Shown here: piece after piece, positions 52,323 through 61,148 of the stretch
How the letters are laid out: every line of letters begins with the position of its first letter
Numbering within the stretch: the stretch's first letter is position 1
Source of the DNA: Halobiforma lacisalsi AJ5
GTDB taxonomy: Archaea; Halobacteriota; Halobacteria; Halobacteriales; Natrialbaceae
Length of the DNA stretch: 64,000 nt
Direction: 5' to 3'
Assembly (NCBI RefSeq): GCF_000226975.2
Contig: NZ_CP019285.1
Span: 558,001-622,000 of the forward strand
The notes under the pieces: generated by a model
What the model was told of the DNA's origin: nothing
What the model saw: the letters and a program-made list of their open reading frames with translations, nothing else
Databases searched by the model: none
Translations under genes and position numbers: made by a program

Positions 52323-52630
52323 GGAGCCCTCCTCCGTCCGGGCGGCCTTTGTAATTCGAACGCTACACGAACCCCAGCCTCGTTAGCTCTCATTACGGCG
52401 ATTCTCGCGTCGCAGTGCCCCGCAGCTCGGTCGCGACCGCGTCGCTTCCGGCGAAACTCGAGGGGAACCCCCTCGAACGCGATCGGGGCGGTTCGCCCTC
52501 AAGCGTCGCTCGCCACGGGGCCGCAGATCGACGCTGTTTACCCCGCTTAACGAGTGTCTCGCGGTGACCGTCACGTGAAGCGAACGAATTAACAATGTGT
52601 GTCAGCGGTCCAGGTCCAGCAACTCGACCG
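52323..52630. other. Divergent intergenic region of the glycan genes
   Basis: Between the dehydratase and glycosyltransferase starts. TTTGTAATTCG near 52350 could serve the dehydratase, and GAATTAACAATG near 52587 the glycosyltransferase. No gene is seen in the rest. Confidence 0.4.
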
Positions 52631-53599
52631 ATGACAGCGAACGTCCTCGTGCTGACGACCTACGACGAGTCGCCGTTCATGAACGAGCAGATAGACGCGC
52701 TCGAGGAGCGCGGCGTCTCCGTTCGGACCCTCCCGGTCTCGGGCCACGTCTCCCCGGGCGAGTCCCGAAGCGCGACGGACTACCTCCGATACTTCCCCGA
52801 AGTTCGCCGCGAGGTTCGACGCGGCGACTACAACCTCGTTCACGCCCACTACGGGCTGACCGCGCCGATGGCACTGGCCCAGCGGGAACTCCCGGTCGTG
52901 CTCACGCTCTGGGGAACCGACCTCGAGGGGCCCGGCCGCCCGATCAGCAAGCTCTGTGCACCCCACTGCGAGGAGGTGATCGTCATGACCGAGGACATGC
53001 GCCGGGCGCTTGGCGCCGACTGCACGGTGCTCCCGTTCGGTATCGACCTCGAGCTCTTCAGCCCGGAATCGACGAGTGCGGCACGGGAACGGGTCGGCTG
53101 GGCGCCGGACGAGCACCACGTTCTCTTCCCGTACTCGCCCGAGCGGACCGTCAAGAACCACCCGCGGGCGAAGCGGATCGCCGCAGCCGTCGACGACCGA
53201 CTGGAGCGGCCGGTCAACTTTCAGGTCGTCCACGGCGTCGACTACGAGTCGGTGCCGACCTACATGAACGCGGCCGACGCGCTCCTGCTGACCTCCCACC
53301 ACGAGGGGTCGCCGATGTCGGTCAAGGAGGCGATGGCCTGCAACCTGCCGGTCGTCTCGACCGACGTCGGCGACGTCCGGGAACGGCTCGCGGGAGTCGA
53401 ACCCTCTGCGGTCGGAACGAGCGACGCGGAACTCGTTCGAGCACTCGAGGCCGTCCTCGAGCGCGGCGAGCGATCGAACGGTCGCGAGGCGGTAGAGCGG
53501 ATAAGTCAGGAACGAGTGATCGATCGCTTGCTCTCGATCTACGAACTGGCCGCGGACGGCGACCTCGGGCTCGAACGGGCCCCGCGGCCGACGGCCTGA
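52631..53599 (+). CDS. Glycosyltransferase family 4 protein
   Basis: A 322-residue GT-B enzyme: VLVLTTYDESPFMNEQIDAL, NLVHAHYGLTAPMALAQREL, and the C-terminal nucleotide-sugar pocket LLLTSHHEGSPMSVKEAMAC-N with the E-x7-E type element. It transfers a sugar from an NDP donor, probably to a surface or lipid-linked glycan given the adjacent sugar-nucleotide genes. The ATG at 52631 begins right before the first beta strand; an upstream ATG at 52595 adds 12 residues. Confidence 0.9.
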   Translation: MTANVLVLTTYDESPFMNEQIDALEERGVSVRTLPVSGHVSPGESRSATDYLRYFPEVRREVRRGDYNLVHAHYGLTAPMALAQRELPVVLTLWGTDLEGPGRPISKLCAPHCEEVIVMTEDMRRALGADCTVLPFGIDLELFSPESTSAARERVGWAPDEHHVLFPYSPERTVKNHPRAKRIAAAVDDRLERPVNFQVVHGVDYESVPTYMNAADALLLTSHHEGSPMSVKEAMACNLPVVSTDVGDVRERLAGVEPSAVGTSDAELVRALEAVLERGERSNGREAVERISQERVIDRLLSIYELAADGDLGLERAPRPTA

Positions 53600-53623
53600 G
53601 TTCTGACAGGGAGAGACAACTGA

Positions 53624-53930
53624 ACCGTCGACGCCGACCTCGTGGAAGCCAGTATCGACCTCCCCGACGGCCTCGTCCGTGTGAAAGGACTCTGCTGGAT
53701 CGCCGGCCGCGAGGACCAGGCTATCACGATGAGCTACGCCGGGACCGAGACGAGCCTCGAGGTCACGGGCCGCTGGATCGCCAGGTTCTCCGAAGAACGC
53801 AAGGAGGCCTACCGGCAGGGTCAGCCCGACCTCGCCTGAGACGAGGAGTGGGGCGACCGCGAAACGCGGCTGGCGGTGATCGGTCGCGACCTCGAGTTCC
53901 GCCGGGAACGAGTACGACGACTGACCGCCT
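53624..53930 (+). pseudogene. CobW C-terminal domain remnant
   Basis: The frame reads LPDGLVRVKGLCWIAGREDQ, TMSYAGTETSLEVTGRWIAR and ERKEAYRQGQPDLA, then TGA where the family has Trp (DLAWDEEWGDRE), and continues in frame DEEWGDRETRLAVIGRDLEF. This is the CobW C-terminal domain of G3E GTPases/zinc chaperones. The whole GTPase part is missing and a TGG-to-TGA change stops it. Confidence 0.75.
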
Positions 53931-53982
53931 CGACCGCTTCGGGGGAGCTATTATCGCCCTCCGGCCTGCATATTCGATCACC

Positions 53983-54576
53983 ATGACGACCGACCGCAGC
54001 GACCGACGCGGCACCGACCACCACGGGCACGATATCATCGACCCCCTCTACGTGGGGATCGTCACCGTCTCGAGTTCGCGCGCACAGTCCGACGAAGAGG
54101 ATCCCGACGACCCCGGCGGGGATACGATCCAGGAGTGTTTCGAGGCCGAGGGCCACGAGATCCGGGACCGGCTGCTCGTCCGGGACGACTACTCCTCGAT
54201 CCGGACGGCAGTGCGAGGGCTCGTCGCCCGGCGGGACATCGACGTGGTCGTAACGACCGGGGGAACCGGCGTGACGGTCGACGACGTCTCGCCGGAGGCG
54301 ACCGCGTCGCTGTTCGAACGCGAGTTACCCGGCTTCGGCGAACGCTTCCGCGCGCTCTCGTGGGAGGAGATCGGCACTCGAGCGATCGCCTCGCGCGCGA
54401 CGGCAGGGATTGCCGTCGATACGCCGGTGTTCTGCATTCCGGGGAGCACCGGCGCGTGCCAGACCGCCTGCGAGGAACTGATCGTGCCCGAGGCACCGCA
54501 TCTCGCGGGGCTGGCGACGAGCCATCGGAAAGAGACGACCGATCAACCGCTTTCCGCCTACGGCGACGAGGAATAG
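53983..54576 (+). CDS. moaB: MoaB, molybdopterin adenylyltransferase family
   Basis: A 197-residue protein with the MPT-binding motifs VVVTTGGTGVTVDDVSPEA and PGFGERFRALSWEEIGTRAI, then FCIPGSTGACQTACEELIVP. It adenylylates molybdopterin before metal insertion in Mo/W cofactor synthesis, consistent with the wtpABC importer upstream. AGCTATTATCG lies about 30 bases before the ATG as a possible TATA box. Confidence 0.93.
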   Translation: MTTDRSDRRGTDHHGHDIIDPLYVGIVTVSSSRAQSDEEDPDDPGGDTIQECFEAEGHEIRDRLLVRDDYSSIRTAVRGLVARRDIDVVVTTGGTGVTVDDVSPEATASLFERELPGFGERFRALSWEEIGTRAIASRATAGIAVDTPVFCIPGSTGACQTACEELIVPEAPHLAGLATSHRKETTDQPLSAYGDEE

Positions 54577-54695
54577 CCCCGATTCGACCGACTCGAGCCG
54601 GCTGTTTACTTCCGCCCCGGTCACAGTACTTTAAATAGGATCGGGCGCGAACAGGGGTATGCCTCCCACCGAAACGAAAGAGGAGGCGTGACACA

Positions 54696-55625
54696 ATGAG
54701 CGACGTACGAGAGCACGCGGACGACATCCACGAGCAGTTTTCAGACCACATAGACGTTAGCGTCGACGAGATCGAGGACCGGCTGACCACCCTCGTCGAC
54801 GAGTACAAGGTACCGATCGACGAAGCCCGCCGCAGCGTCACCAACCACTACCTCGAGGAGGCAGACTTGGAGCGCGAGGAGCTTGCAGGCGGCTCCAGCG
54901 AGGACGTCCGGATCGAGGACGTCGACGAACCCGAGCAGTGGATCGACCTCACCGCGAAGGTCATCGAACTCTGGGATCCCCGGAGCGACGCCGTCGCGCA
55001 GGTCGGCCTGCTGGGCGACCCGACGGGCACGATCAAGTTCACGAAGTGGGCCAAGTCGGACCTGCCCGCGCTCGAGGAGGGCGGCGTCTACGAGCTTCGC
55101 AACGTCGTCACCGACGAGTACCAGGGCCGGTACTCGGTCAAGCTCAACTCGACGACGGTGATCGAGGAACTCGACGAGGACATCGAAGTCGGCAACGACA
55201 CGAGCGTCGTCGAGGGCGCGCTCGTCGACATGCAAAGCGGGAGCGGGCTCATCAAGCGCTGTCCGAAGGAGGACTGTACCCGTGTCCTGCAGAACGGCCG
55301 CTGTAACGAACACGGCGAGGTCGAAGGCGAGTTCGACCTCCGGATCAAGGCCGTCGTCGACGACGGGATCGACGCCCACGAGGTCATCTTCGACAAGGAG
55401 GCTACCGAGGAGCTCACCGGGTTGAGCCTCGAGGAGGCGAAGGAGATGGCGATGGACGCGCTGGACACGACGATCGTCGCGGACGAGATCGCCGAGGACA
55501 TCGTCGGCACCTACTACCGCATCGAGGGGCCGACCTTCGGCCGCTACGTGCTGGCCGACGACGTCGAGGAACTGGACGGGACGATCGATGCTGAGGACCT
55601 GCTGATCAAAGCGAGGTCGATGTGA
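54696..55625 (+). CDS. RPA-type single-stranded DNA-binding protein with zinc finger
   Basis: A 309-residue protein: N-terminal helical region, OB fold (VGLLGDPTGTIKFTKWAKSD, EYQGRYSVKLNSTTVIEELD), then a zinc-finger segment CPKEDCTRVLQNGRCNEHGE (C-x4-C-x8-C-x3-H) and a second OB-like domain. This is the Haloferax RPA1/RPA3 type. It is followed two bases later by its partner COG3390 protein. TACTTTAAATAGG at about 54628 is the likely TATA box, leaving a leader with GAGGAGG near the start. Confidence 0.93.
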   Translation: MSDVREHADDIHEQFSDHIDVSVDEIEDRLTTLVDEYKVPIDEARRSVTNHYLEEADLEREELAGGSSEDVRIEDVDEPEQWIDLTAKVIELWDPRSDAVAQVGLLGDPTGTIKFTKWAKSDLPALEEGGVYELRNVVTDEYQGRYSVKLNSTTVIEELDEDIEVGNDTSVVEGALVDMQSGSGLIKRCPKEDCTRVLQNGRCNEHGEVEGEFDLRIKAVVDDGIDAHEVIFDKEATEELTGLSLEEAKEMAMDALDTTIVADEIAEDIVGTYYRIEGPTFGRYVLADDVEELDGTIDAEDLLIKARSM

Positions 55626-55626
55626 T

Positions 55627-56256
55627 ATGAGCCAGTCAGAACTCACCCGCGAAGTCGCGCGACGCGTCTTCGCCTCGGAATTCAACGACTCGACGTACTC
55701 GTTCAAGGAAAGCGACGACGAGCGCGCGCCCAACTACGCACTCCTGCCCACGGGCGACCGCGCGAACCGCGTGTTCATCGTCGGGACGCTGACCGAGACC
55801 GAGGACGTCGGCGAGGACAGCGAGTACTGGCGCGGCCGGGTCGTCGACCCGACCGGGACGTTCTTCGTCTACGCCGGCCAGTATCAGCCCGAAGCGGCCG
55901 CGACGCTGCGTGACACGGAGCCGCCGGCCTACGTGTCGGTCGTCGGGAAACCGCGGACCTACGAGACCGAAGACGGCACCGTCAACGTCTCGGTCCGCCC
56001 CGAGTCCATCGCGGTCGTCGACGAAGGCACCCGCGACCGCTGGGTCGCCGAGACCGCCGAACGCACCCTGGAGCGCATCGAGGAGTTCCAGGAGTGGGAG
56101 GCCGAACAGGAGGCCCCCGAGAGCGGCTCGACCGCGCCGACCAACGAGTACGCCCAGATGGCCCGCGAACGGTACGACTCACCCGTGGAGAACTACCGGC
56201 GCGACGTCATCCAGGCCCTCGAGCAACTCGAGGTCGACGACGCGGAGACCGCCTGA
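55627..56256 (+). CDS. RPA-associated protein (COG3390)
   Basis: A 209-residue OB-fold protein: SELTREVARRVFASEFNDST, YWRGRVVDPTGTFFVYAGQY, PAYVSVVGKPRTYETEDGTV. COG3390 members are encoded beside RPA1/RPA3 genes and bind them to form the archaeal RPA complex. One base separates it from the RPA stop. The calcineurin-like third gene seen in some haloarchaeal operons is absent. Confidence 0.92.
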   Translation: MSQSELTREVARRVFASEFNDSTYSFKESDDERAPNYALLPTGDRANRVFIVGTLTETEDVGEDSEYWRGRVVDPTGTFFVYAGQYQPEAAATLRDTEPPAYVSVVGKPRTYETEDGTVNVSVRPESIAVVDEGTRDRWVAETAERTLERIEEFQEWEAEQEAPESGSTAPTNEYAQMARERYDSPVENYRRDVIQALEQLEVDDAETA

Positions 56257-56482
56257 ACGAGGCACAATCGGCGATCAGTTCGCACCCGTTTTTTCGACGC
56301 ATCACCCGCGGTAACCGACGAGTAAGTGCTCGAGGATCGGAGGAACCAACGGCCCGAACGGCGGTCGGTGCGCTGTGATCGCGATGTGCTCCGTGAACGC
56401 GTTCGGTCCGAGGCGATCGGACGGACGGCCGTGGGGTCGTCTGACGAACCGTTAAGTGACACGAACCGACAGTAAGAGACGA

Positions 56483-56902
56483 ATGGGCAACAAGAACAAG
56501 ACGATCTCGTTTCGCGTCAACGAGGACGCGTTCGAGTCGCTCCAGGATATCGCCGAGGAGCGGGACATCTCGTTGTCCGCCGTCTTCCGGGACTACGTCG
56601 ACCAGCTCGTCGAACACGACGGGCAGGTCGCGGTCGTCCCGGAATCGGAACTCGAGTCGGGTCCCGGGTCCGAGACGGGCGACGAGGACGGGGAACTCTC
56701 CTTCCCGCCGACCGTCGAAGTTCCCAAGAGCTTCATCCGCGAGCACGAACGGCTCGAACTCGAGGCCGACCACCTCCGGGAGCAACTCGACGAGTACAAA
56801 TCGTACGTCAACGAGCTACAGGACCGACTCGAGGACGAACAGGACGAGGTGCTCTTGCTCGACGACCTGGACGAGGACGACGAGTCGTATCAGCTTCGGT
56901 AG
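56483..56902 (+). CDS. Ribbon-helix-helix (CopG-like) protein with coiled-coil tail
   Basis: A 139-residue protein. Residues 1-45 form a ribbon-helix-helix DNA-binding domain (NKTISFRVNEDAFESLQDIA, then SLSAVFRDYVDQLVEHDG). After an acidic linker, about 50 residues are a heptad-rich coiled coil (LELEADHLREQLDEYKSYVN, ELQDRLEDEQDEVLLLDDLD). Probably a dimeric transcription factor; targets unknown. CCGTTAAGTGAC upstream is a weak TATA candidate. Confidence 0.8.
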   Translation: MGNKNKTISFRVNEDAFESLQDIAEERDISLSAVFRDYVDQLVEHDGQVAVVPESELESGPGSETGDEDGELSFPPTVEVPKSFIREHERLELEADHLREQLDEYKSYVNELQDRLEDEQDEVLLLDDLDEDDESYQLR

Positions 56903-56959
56903 CTCGAGGGCGGGTTCGCTCGAGCCGACCGGGCCGACCGAGACCGGATCTGAACGCGA

Positions 56960-57415
56960 CTACCGCGCGAGATCCTGCTTCGTCCGCCGGATCTCGTCCC
57001 GTTTCTCTCCCTCGCCGTCGACCCGCGCGAGCCCCTCCGCGGCCTCGAGGGTGCGCACGGCGTCGTCCAGAAACGAGAGAACGTCCCCGGGGTAGGCATA
57101 GATCATGTAGTCGTCGGTCATCACGTCGACGATCGCGTCGGGCCCCAGTCCCTGGGCGCGCAGTTCCAGCAGGTACCGGATGAACTTCCGCTCCGGGCAG
57201 CCACAGTAGGGGTTGTTGTCACAGCCACAGTCGAGGAAATCGCTCGAGAAGTCCAGGACCCGTTCGCGGGTCGCGTCGTCGAGTTTCTCCAGTCCCTCGC
57301 CCTGGAAGAGCACGTCGAGCGTCGCACCCTTGAACGCGCCCTTGGGGATGTTCGTCTCGAGCTGGGAGCTGAGCTGTCGGTGGTTCTTGACGTAGATCTT
57401 GTCGGTGATGGCCAC
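56960..57415 (-). CDS. Conserved haloarchaeal DUF5814-type protein
   Basis: A 151-residue protein: KIYVKNHRQLSSQLETNIPK, then a cysteine cluster FLDCGCDNNPYCGCPERKFI that looks like a metal-binding site, and a helical C-terminus (DDYMIYAYPGDVLSFLDDAV). I associate this with DUF5814, otherwise found attached to DEAD/DEAH helicases in haloarchaea, from memory. Here it stands alone. Nucleic-acid binding is plausible but unproven. Confidence 0.75.
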   Translation of the reverse strand: MAITDKIYVKNHRQLSSQLETNIPKGAFKGATLDVLFQGEGLEKLDDATRERVLDFSSDFLDCGCDNNPYCGCPERKFIRYLLELRAQGLGPDAIVDVMTDDYMIYAYPGDVLSFLDDAVRTLEAAEGLARVDGEGEKRDEIRRTKQDLAR

Positions 57416-57614
57416 GCGTTGTCGGTCCTACCGGCTCTCGGGCGAAAAACGTCTCGGTCGAGCATCGGGGACACGGGGCCGATCCGACCGCCGACGAACT
57501 CGGGCGGGCAGACCGGCAACAGGTGGGCTAATCGTACGGTACGGAGTCCCACACACCCGTGCTCGAGTCGTAACGTATTTCAGTCGCACCCCTCGTAAAT
57601 TGAGTTGCAAGCGC

Positions 57615-57687
57615 GTCCGGGTTGGGGTAGTGGTTATCCTTCAGCCTTGTGGAGGCTGAGACGCGGGTTCGATTCTCGCACCCGGAC
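57615..57687 (+). tRNA. tRNA-His (anticodon GTG)
   Basis: It has an eight-pair extended acceptor GTCCGGGT/ACCCGGAC as expected for tRNA-His with encoded G-1, anticodon arm CAGCC-TTGTGGA-GGCTG giving GTG, and T arm GCGGG-TTCGATT-CTCGC. TTTTT follows. Its 3' end is repeated twice downstream. Confidence 0.95.
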
Positions 57688-57996
57688 TTTTTCACGACGA
57701 CTGCAGGGAGGAGTGGAAAAGCCGGAAGGCGAGTTCGAACCCTGCCAGTCGCAGCCGTCGAACGGAGTGAGAGCGATCGTCTGGCTTCGGTTCGATTCTC
57801 GCACCCGGACTTTCTGTGGCGAACGACCGCGTGAGCCACGGAAATCGTCAGAGGATCGAATCAGGGAGAACGCAGTCTTCCGAGCGAAGCGAGGAAGGAA
57901 GCGATCGACCGTGGTTCGATTCTCGCACCCGGACTTTCTGACGACGAACGGACATGAGGAGTCGATAGTCCGCTCGAGGCCGGACCTTTTCGCGAC
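57666..57996. repeat. Array of tRNA-His 3'-end copies
   Basis: GGTTCGATTCTCGCACCCGG-ACTTT (25 bases, T arm to terminator) occurs inside the tRNA at 57666-57690 and again, identical, at 57789-57813 and 57913-57937, spacing 123-124. A degenerate fourth copy, GGCCGGACCTTTTCGCGACG, follows near 57978. Spacers hold hairpins GTGGC/GCCAC and CTTCCGAGCGAAGCGAGGAAG. From 57938 to 58267 no gene is seen. Confidence 0.88.
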
Positions 57997-58267
57997 GAAC
58001 GAATCCGTGAGCTACCGGAATCATCGGCGTCTCGTGCTCGAGCGTTTTCGCGATGGGGTCGCGATACTTCGAGTCCTCTGTCGGCTTCTCCGAGCTTGGA
58101 GCCACGTGTTACCGGCCGCCGAACGGAAGAAGGGAGAGTCGATCACGGAGGAGCCGACTCCTCTCGATTCCGACGAGTCGGAAACCGCGGAGTTCCCGCC
58201 ACGGTAATGGTGATCGTCTTCAAAATGAAGGTAAACCCGGTTGCGTCGCCGAAACGGAGTGTCATGC

Positions 58268-60112
58268 ATGCACAACCACGACGTCATCGTCGTCGGCGGC
58301 GGCGGGGCCGGACTCCGGGCTGCGATCGCCGCCGACGAAGCAGGTGCCGACGTCGCGATCGTCTCGAAACTTCATCCGGTTCGGTCCCACACTGGGGCCG
58401 CGGAGGGCGGCGTCAACGCCGCGCTCCATCCCGACGACGCGGTCGAGGATCACGCCTACGAGACGATGAAAGGGGCCGACTACCTCGCCGACGCTCCGGC
58501 CGTCGAGACCTTCGCGGAGACGATCCCCGAGGAAGTCACCCGCCTCGAGCACTGGGGGATGGGCTTCTCCCGGACCGAAGACGGACGGATCGCCCAGCGG
58601 CCGTTCGGCGGGATGGCGTTCCCGCGGACGGCCTACGCGGGCGCGGAGACGGGCCACCACCTGCTGCATACGATGTACGAGCAGGCGGTCAAACGCGGGA
58701 TCGAGGTCTACGACGAGTGGTACGTGACTCGGCTGGTCGTCTCGGGGGAGGCGAACCCGGCCGACCGCACCTGTCACGGCGTAGTTGCGTTCGATCTGCA
58801 GACGGGGGAACTCGCCGGCTTCCGGGCGACCGGTGGCGTCGTCCTTGCGACGGGCGGCGCCGGGCAGGTCTTCGAACACACGACCAACGCGGTCGCCAAC
58901 ACCGGCGACGGGATGGCGATGGCCTACCGCGCGGGCGTGCCGCTCGAGGACATGGAGTTCATCCAGTTTCACCCGACGACGCTGCCCTCGACGGGGGTGT
59001 TGATCACGGAGGGCGTCCGCGGCGAGGGCGGCCGGCTGTTCAACGCCGACGGCGAACGGTTCATGTTCGAACGCGGGTACGCGAACAACGCCGGCGAACT
59101 GGCCTCGCGGGACGTCGTCTCCCGCGCCGAACTCACGGAGGTCGACGAAGGACGCGGGATCGAGGACGACCACGTGTTCCTGGACATGCGCCACCTCGGC
59201 GCCGAGCGCATCCGCGACCGCCTCGAGAACATCGTCCACCTCGCGGAGGACTTCGAGGGGGTCGACGCCCTCGCCGAGCCGATGCCGGTCAAGCCGGGTG
59301 CCCACTACACGATGGGTGGCATCGAGGTCGACGAGAACGGACGGACCTGTATCGACGGGCTCTACGCGGCCGGGGAGTGCGGCTGCGTCTCGATGCACGG
59401 CGCCAACCGGCTGGGCGGTAACTCGCTGGCCGAGTTGCTCGTCTTCGGGAAACGTGCCGGCCGCCACGCCGCCGGCGACAATCTCGAGCCGGCCGACATC
59501 GAGACGGGGAAGCCGGAGGTCTACGAGGAGGGCGAGGTCGACGTGCCGGTGGATCTGGGAGCGGCGGACGGGGAAACCGCGGTCGCCGACGGCGGCCCGG
59601 GAGCGGGAGCGGGAACAGGGCTCGAACCTGCCGAGACGATCGACCGCGCGGTCGAACGCGACCGCGAGCGCATCGAACGGCTCCTCGAGCGCGAGGACGG
59701 CACCGATCCCGCAACGATCCGGGCGGCCGTCCAGGACGCGATGGGGAAGTACGTCAACGTCTTTCGCGAGGAAGCGGGGATCGAGCAGGCGCTGCGGGAG
59801 CTTCGAACCGCCCGCGACCGGTACCGGGACGTCGCCGTCGACGACCCGTCGCGAACGTTCAACACGGATCTGGTTCATGCCCTGGAACTGCGGAACCTCA
59901 TCGACGTCGCGAAGGCGATCGCCGTCGGCGCGCTTGCCCGAACCGAGTTCCGCGGCGCCCACTGGCGGGCCGCCCACCGCGAGCGCAAGGACGAGGAGTG
60001 GCTCAAACACACCATGCTCTCGTGGAACGACGGCTCGCCGGAGCTGTGGTACCGACCGGTCATCCTCGAGGGGGAGATGCGGACCTACGAGCCGACCGCG
60101 CGCAGTTACTGA
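58268..60112 (+). CDS. sdhA: Succinate dehydrogenase/fumarate reductase flavoprotein subunit, unpartnered
   Basis: A 614-residue FAD protein: DVIVVGGGGAGLRAAIAADE, the covalent-FAD histidine region SKLHPVRSHTGAAEGGVNAA, QFHPTTLPSTGVLITEGVRG, and ANRLGGNSLAELLVFGKRAG. It oxidises succinate or reduces fumarate. An Ala/Gly-rich insert (DGGPGAGAGTGLEPAETIDR) lies before the C-terminal helical domain. No sdhB, sdhC or sdhD is nearby, whereas haloarchaeal sdh genes usually sit together; it may be a paralogue or a relocated subunit. ATG 58268 is used; another ATG at 58264 is out of frame. Confidence 0.88.
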   Translation: MHNHDVIVVGGGGAGLRAAIAADEAGADVAIVSKLHPVRSHTGAAEGGVNAALHPDDAVEDHAYETMKGADYLADAPAVETFAETIPEEVTRLEHWGMGFSRTEDGRIAQRPFGGMAFPRTAYAGAETGHHLLHTMYEQAVKRGIEVYDEWYVTRLVVSGEANPADRTCHGVVAFDLQTGELAGFRATGGVVLATGGAGQVFEHTTNAVANTGDGMAMAYRAGVPLEDMEFIQFHPTTLPSTGVLITEGVRGEGGRLFNADGERFMFERGYANNAGELASRDVVSRAELTEVDEGRGIEDDHVFLDMRHLGAERIRDRLENIVHLAEDFEGVDALAEPMPVKPGAHYTMGGIEVDENGRTCIDGLYAAGECGCVSMHGANRLGGNSLAELLVFGKRAGRHAAGDNLEPADIETGKPEVYEEGEVDVPVDLGAADGETAVADGGPGAGAGTGLEPAETIDRAVERDRERIERLLEREDGTDPATIRAAVQDAMGKYVNVFREEAGIEQALRELRTARDRYRDVAVDDPSRTFNTDLVHALELRNLIDVAKAIAVGALARTEFRGAHWRAAHRERKDEEWLKHTMLSWNDGSPELWYRPVILEGEMRTYEPTARSY

Positions 60113-60203
60113 CCGCTGCGACGGTACTCCTCGAGGCACGCGGAGCGGAAGGACCGAAGCGGCCCGGCCGACCGTATTTCCCCCTCGAGTACGACCAGTG
60201 AGC

Positions 60204-60782
60204 ATGGCACGCATCGAGTACGCCGATCCCGAGGACCTTCCGCCCGAGAAACGCTCGCTGCTGGACACCCTCTCGGAGACCGACGAAGAGCCCGCGGTCG
60301 ACCACCGACTCGAGGGTGGCACGCTGAACGTCTACCGAACGCTGGGCCGAAACGTCGAGCTACTCGAGGCCTTCCGGGAGTACGGCTCGGCGGTCTGGCA
60401 CGAAGGCGGACTCTCTGCCCGCCAGCGGGAGTTCGTCATTCTGGCGACGGCTTACCACGCCGGGTCGGCCTACGAGTGGCAGCAACACGTCCGCGTCGCC
60501 CTGAACGAGGGCGTCACGCCGGCGGGAATCGTCGCCATCTCGCGGGAGGAGCCGGACCGCCTCGAGCCCGAACTCGCCGCAATCGTCGAGTACATCGCCG
60601 CGTTCGTCGACGACACGGTCGACGACGCTGACCACGCGGCGCTGACCGACCACTACGACGAGGCGACGGCCGTCGGGATCGCGATGCTCGCCGGCTGTTA
60701 CTTCGGGCTCGCCCGCGTTCTACAGGCGTTCGAGGTGGAACTGGAGTCGCCGTTCGTCGGCTGGGAACTCGAGGACCTGTAA
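60204..60782 (+). CDS. Carboxymuconolactone decarboxylase (AhpD-like) family protein
   Basis: A 192-residue all-helical protein: NVYRTLGRNVELLEAFREYG, LSARQREFVILATAYHAGSA and EWQQHVRVALNEGVTPAGIV. The usual AhpD C-x-x-C pair is replaced (HAGSAYEWQQH), which fits the non-peroxidase carboxymuconolactone-decarboxylase-like branch with conserved Glu/His. Reverse-complement reading shows nothing. CCGTATTTCC about 30 bases upstream is its TATA candidate. Confidence 0.87.
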   Translation: MARIEYADPEDLPPEKRSLLDTLSETDEEPAVDHRLEGGTLNVYRTLGRNVELLEAFREYGSAVWHEGGLSARQREFVILATAYHAGSAYEWQQHVRVALNEGVTPAGIVAISREEPDRLEPELAAIVEYIAAFVDDTVDDADHAALTDHYDEATAVGIAMLAGCYFGLARVLQAFEVELESPFVGWELEDL

Positions 60783-60788
60783 GAGCGG

Positions 60789-60945
60789 TTTCAGCCGTCC
60801 TCCTCGTCCAGCCAGTAGTCCACCGCGTCGTCCCGGCGGAAGTAGCCGGCGACCGTCCGCTCGCCTCGCCGCCCGGCGGTGACCCGGCGAACACGCCGAT
60901 CGTGTCGGAGTCGGGGTAGACCGCGACGTCGGCACGGGCATCGTG
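60789..60945 (-). pseudogene. Frameshifted remnant of a small gene
   Basis: The reverse strand reads DARADVAVYPDSDTIGVFAG in one frame and, after a one-frame slip near 60880, RRGERTVAGYFRRDDAVDYW-LDEEDG-stop in another. Together they look like one short conserved protein broken by a frameshift. The family is not recognised. Bases 60946-61148 hold no gene. Confidence 0.35.
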
Positions 60946-61148
60946 GGCCGTTCGACTCCCGTTCGACTCCGTCCGGTGTCAGACTCGGAGAGCCACTTCG
61001 CTACTCGGTGGTCGAGTCGCGACAGGGTCTACCCGCACTTCCCCATGGACGCGGACGGGGCGTAAATCGACTGTCTAGCCACGTATTCCCTATTCAGTGG
61101 GGGACTGAGTTTTTGTCACTCTCGAACGAAGAACGTCCGAGCCGAGGC

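Noticed and set aside
57666..57937. Regularly spaced identical repeats resembling a small CRISPR array
   Set aside because: The repeat is the tRNA-His 3' end, spacers are about 98 bases with hairpins, and no cas genes are near.
58262..60322. A 686-codon reverse-strand frame
   Set aside because: Shadow of the SDH flavoprotein gene; low-complexity Arg/Asp/Val composition and no motif.
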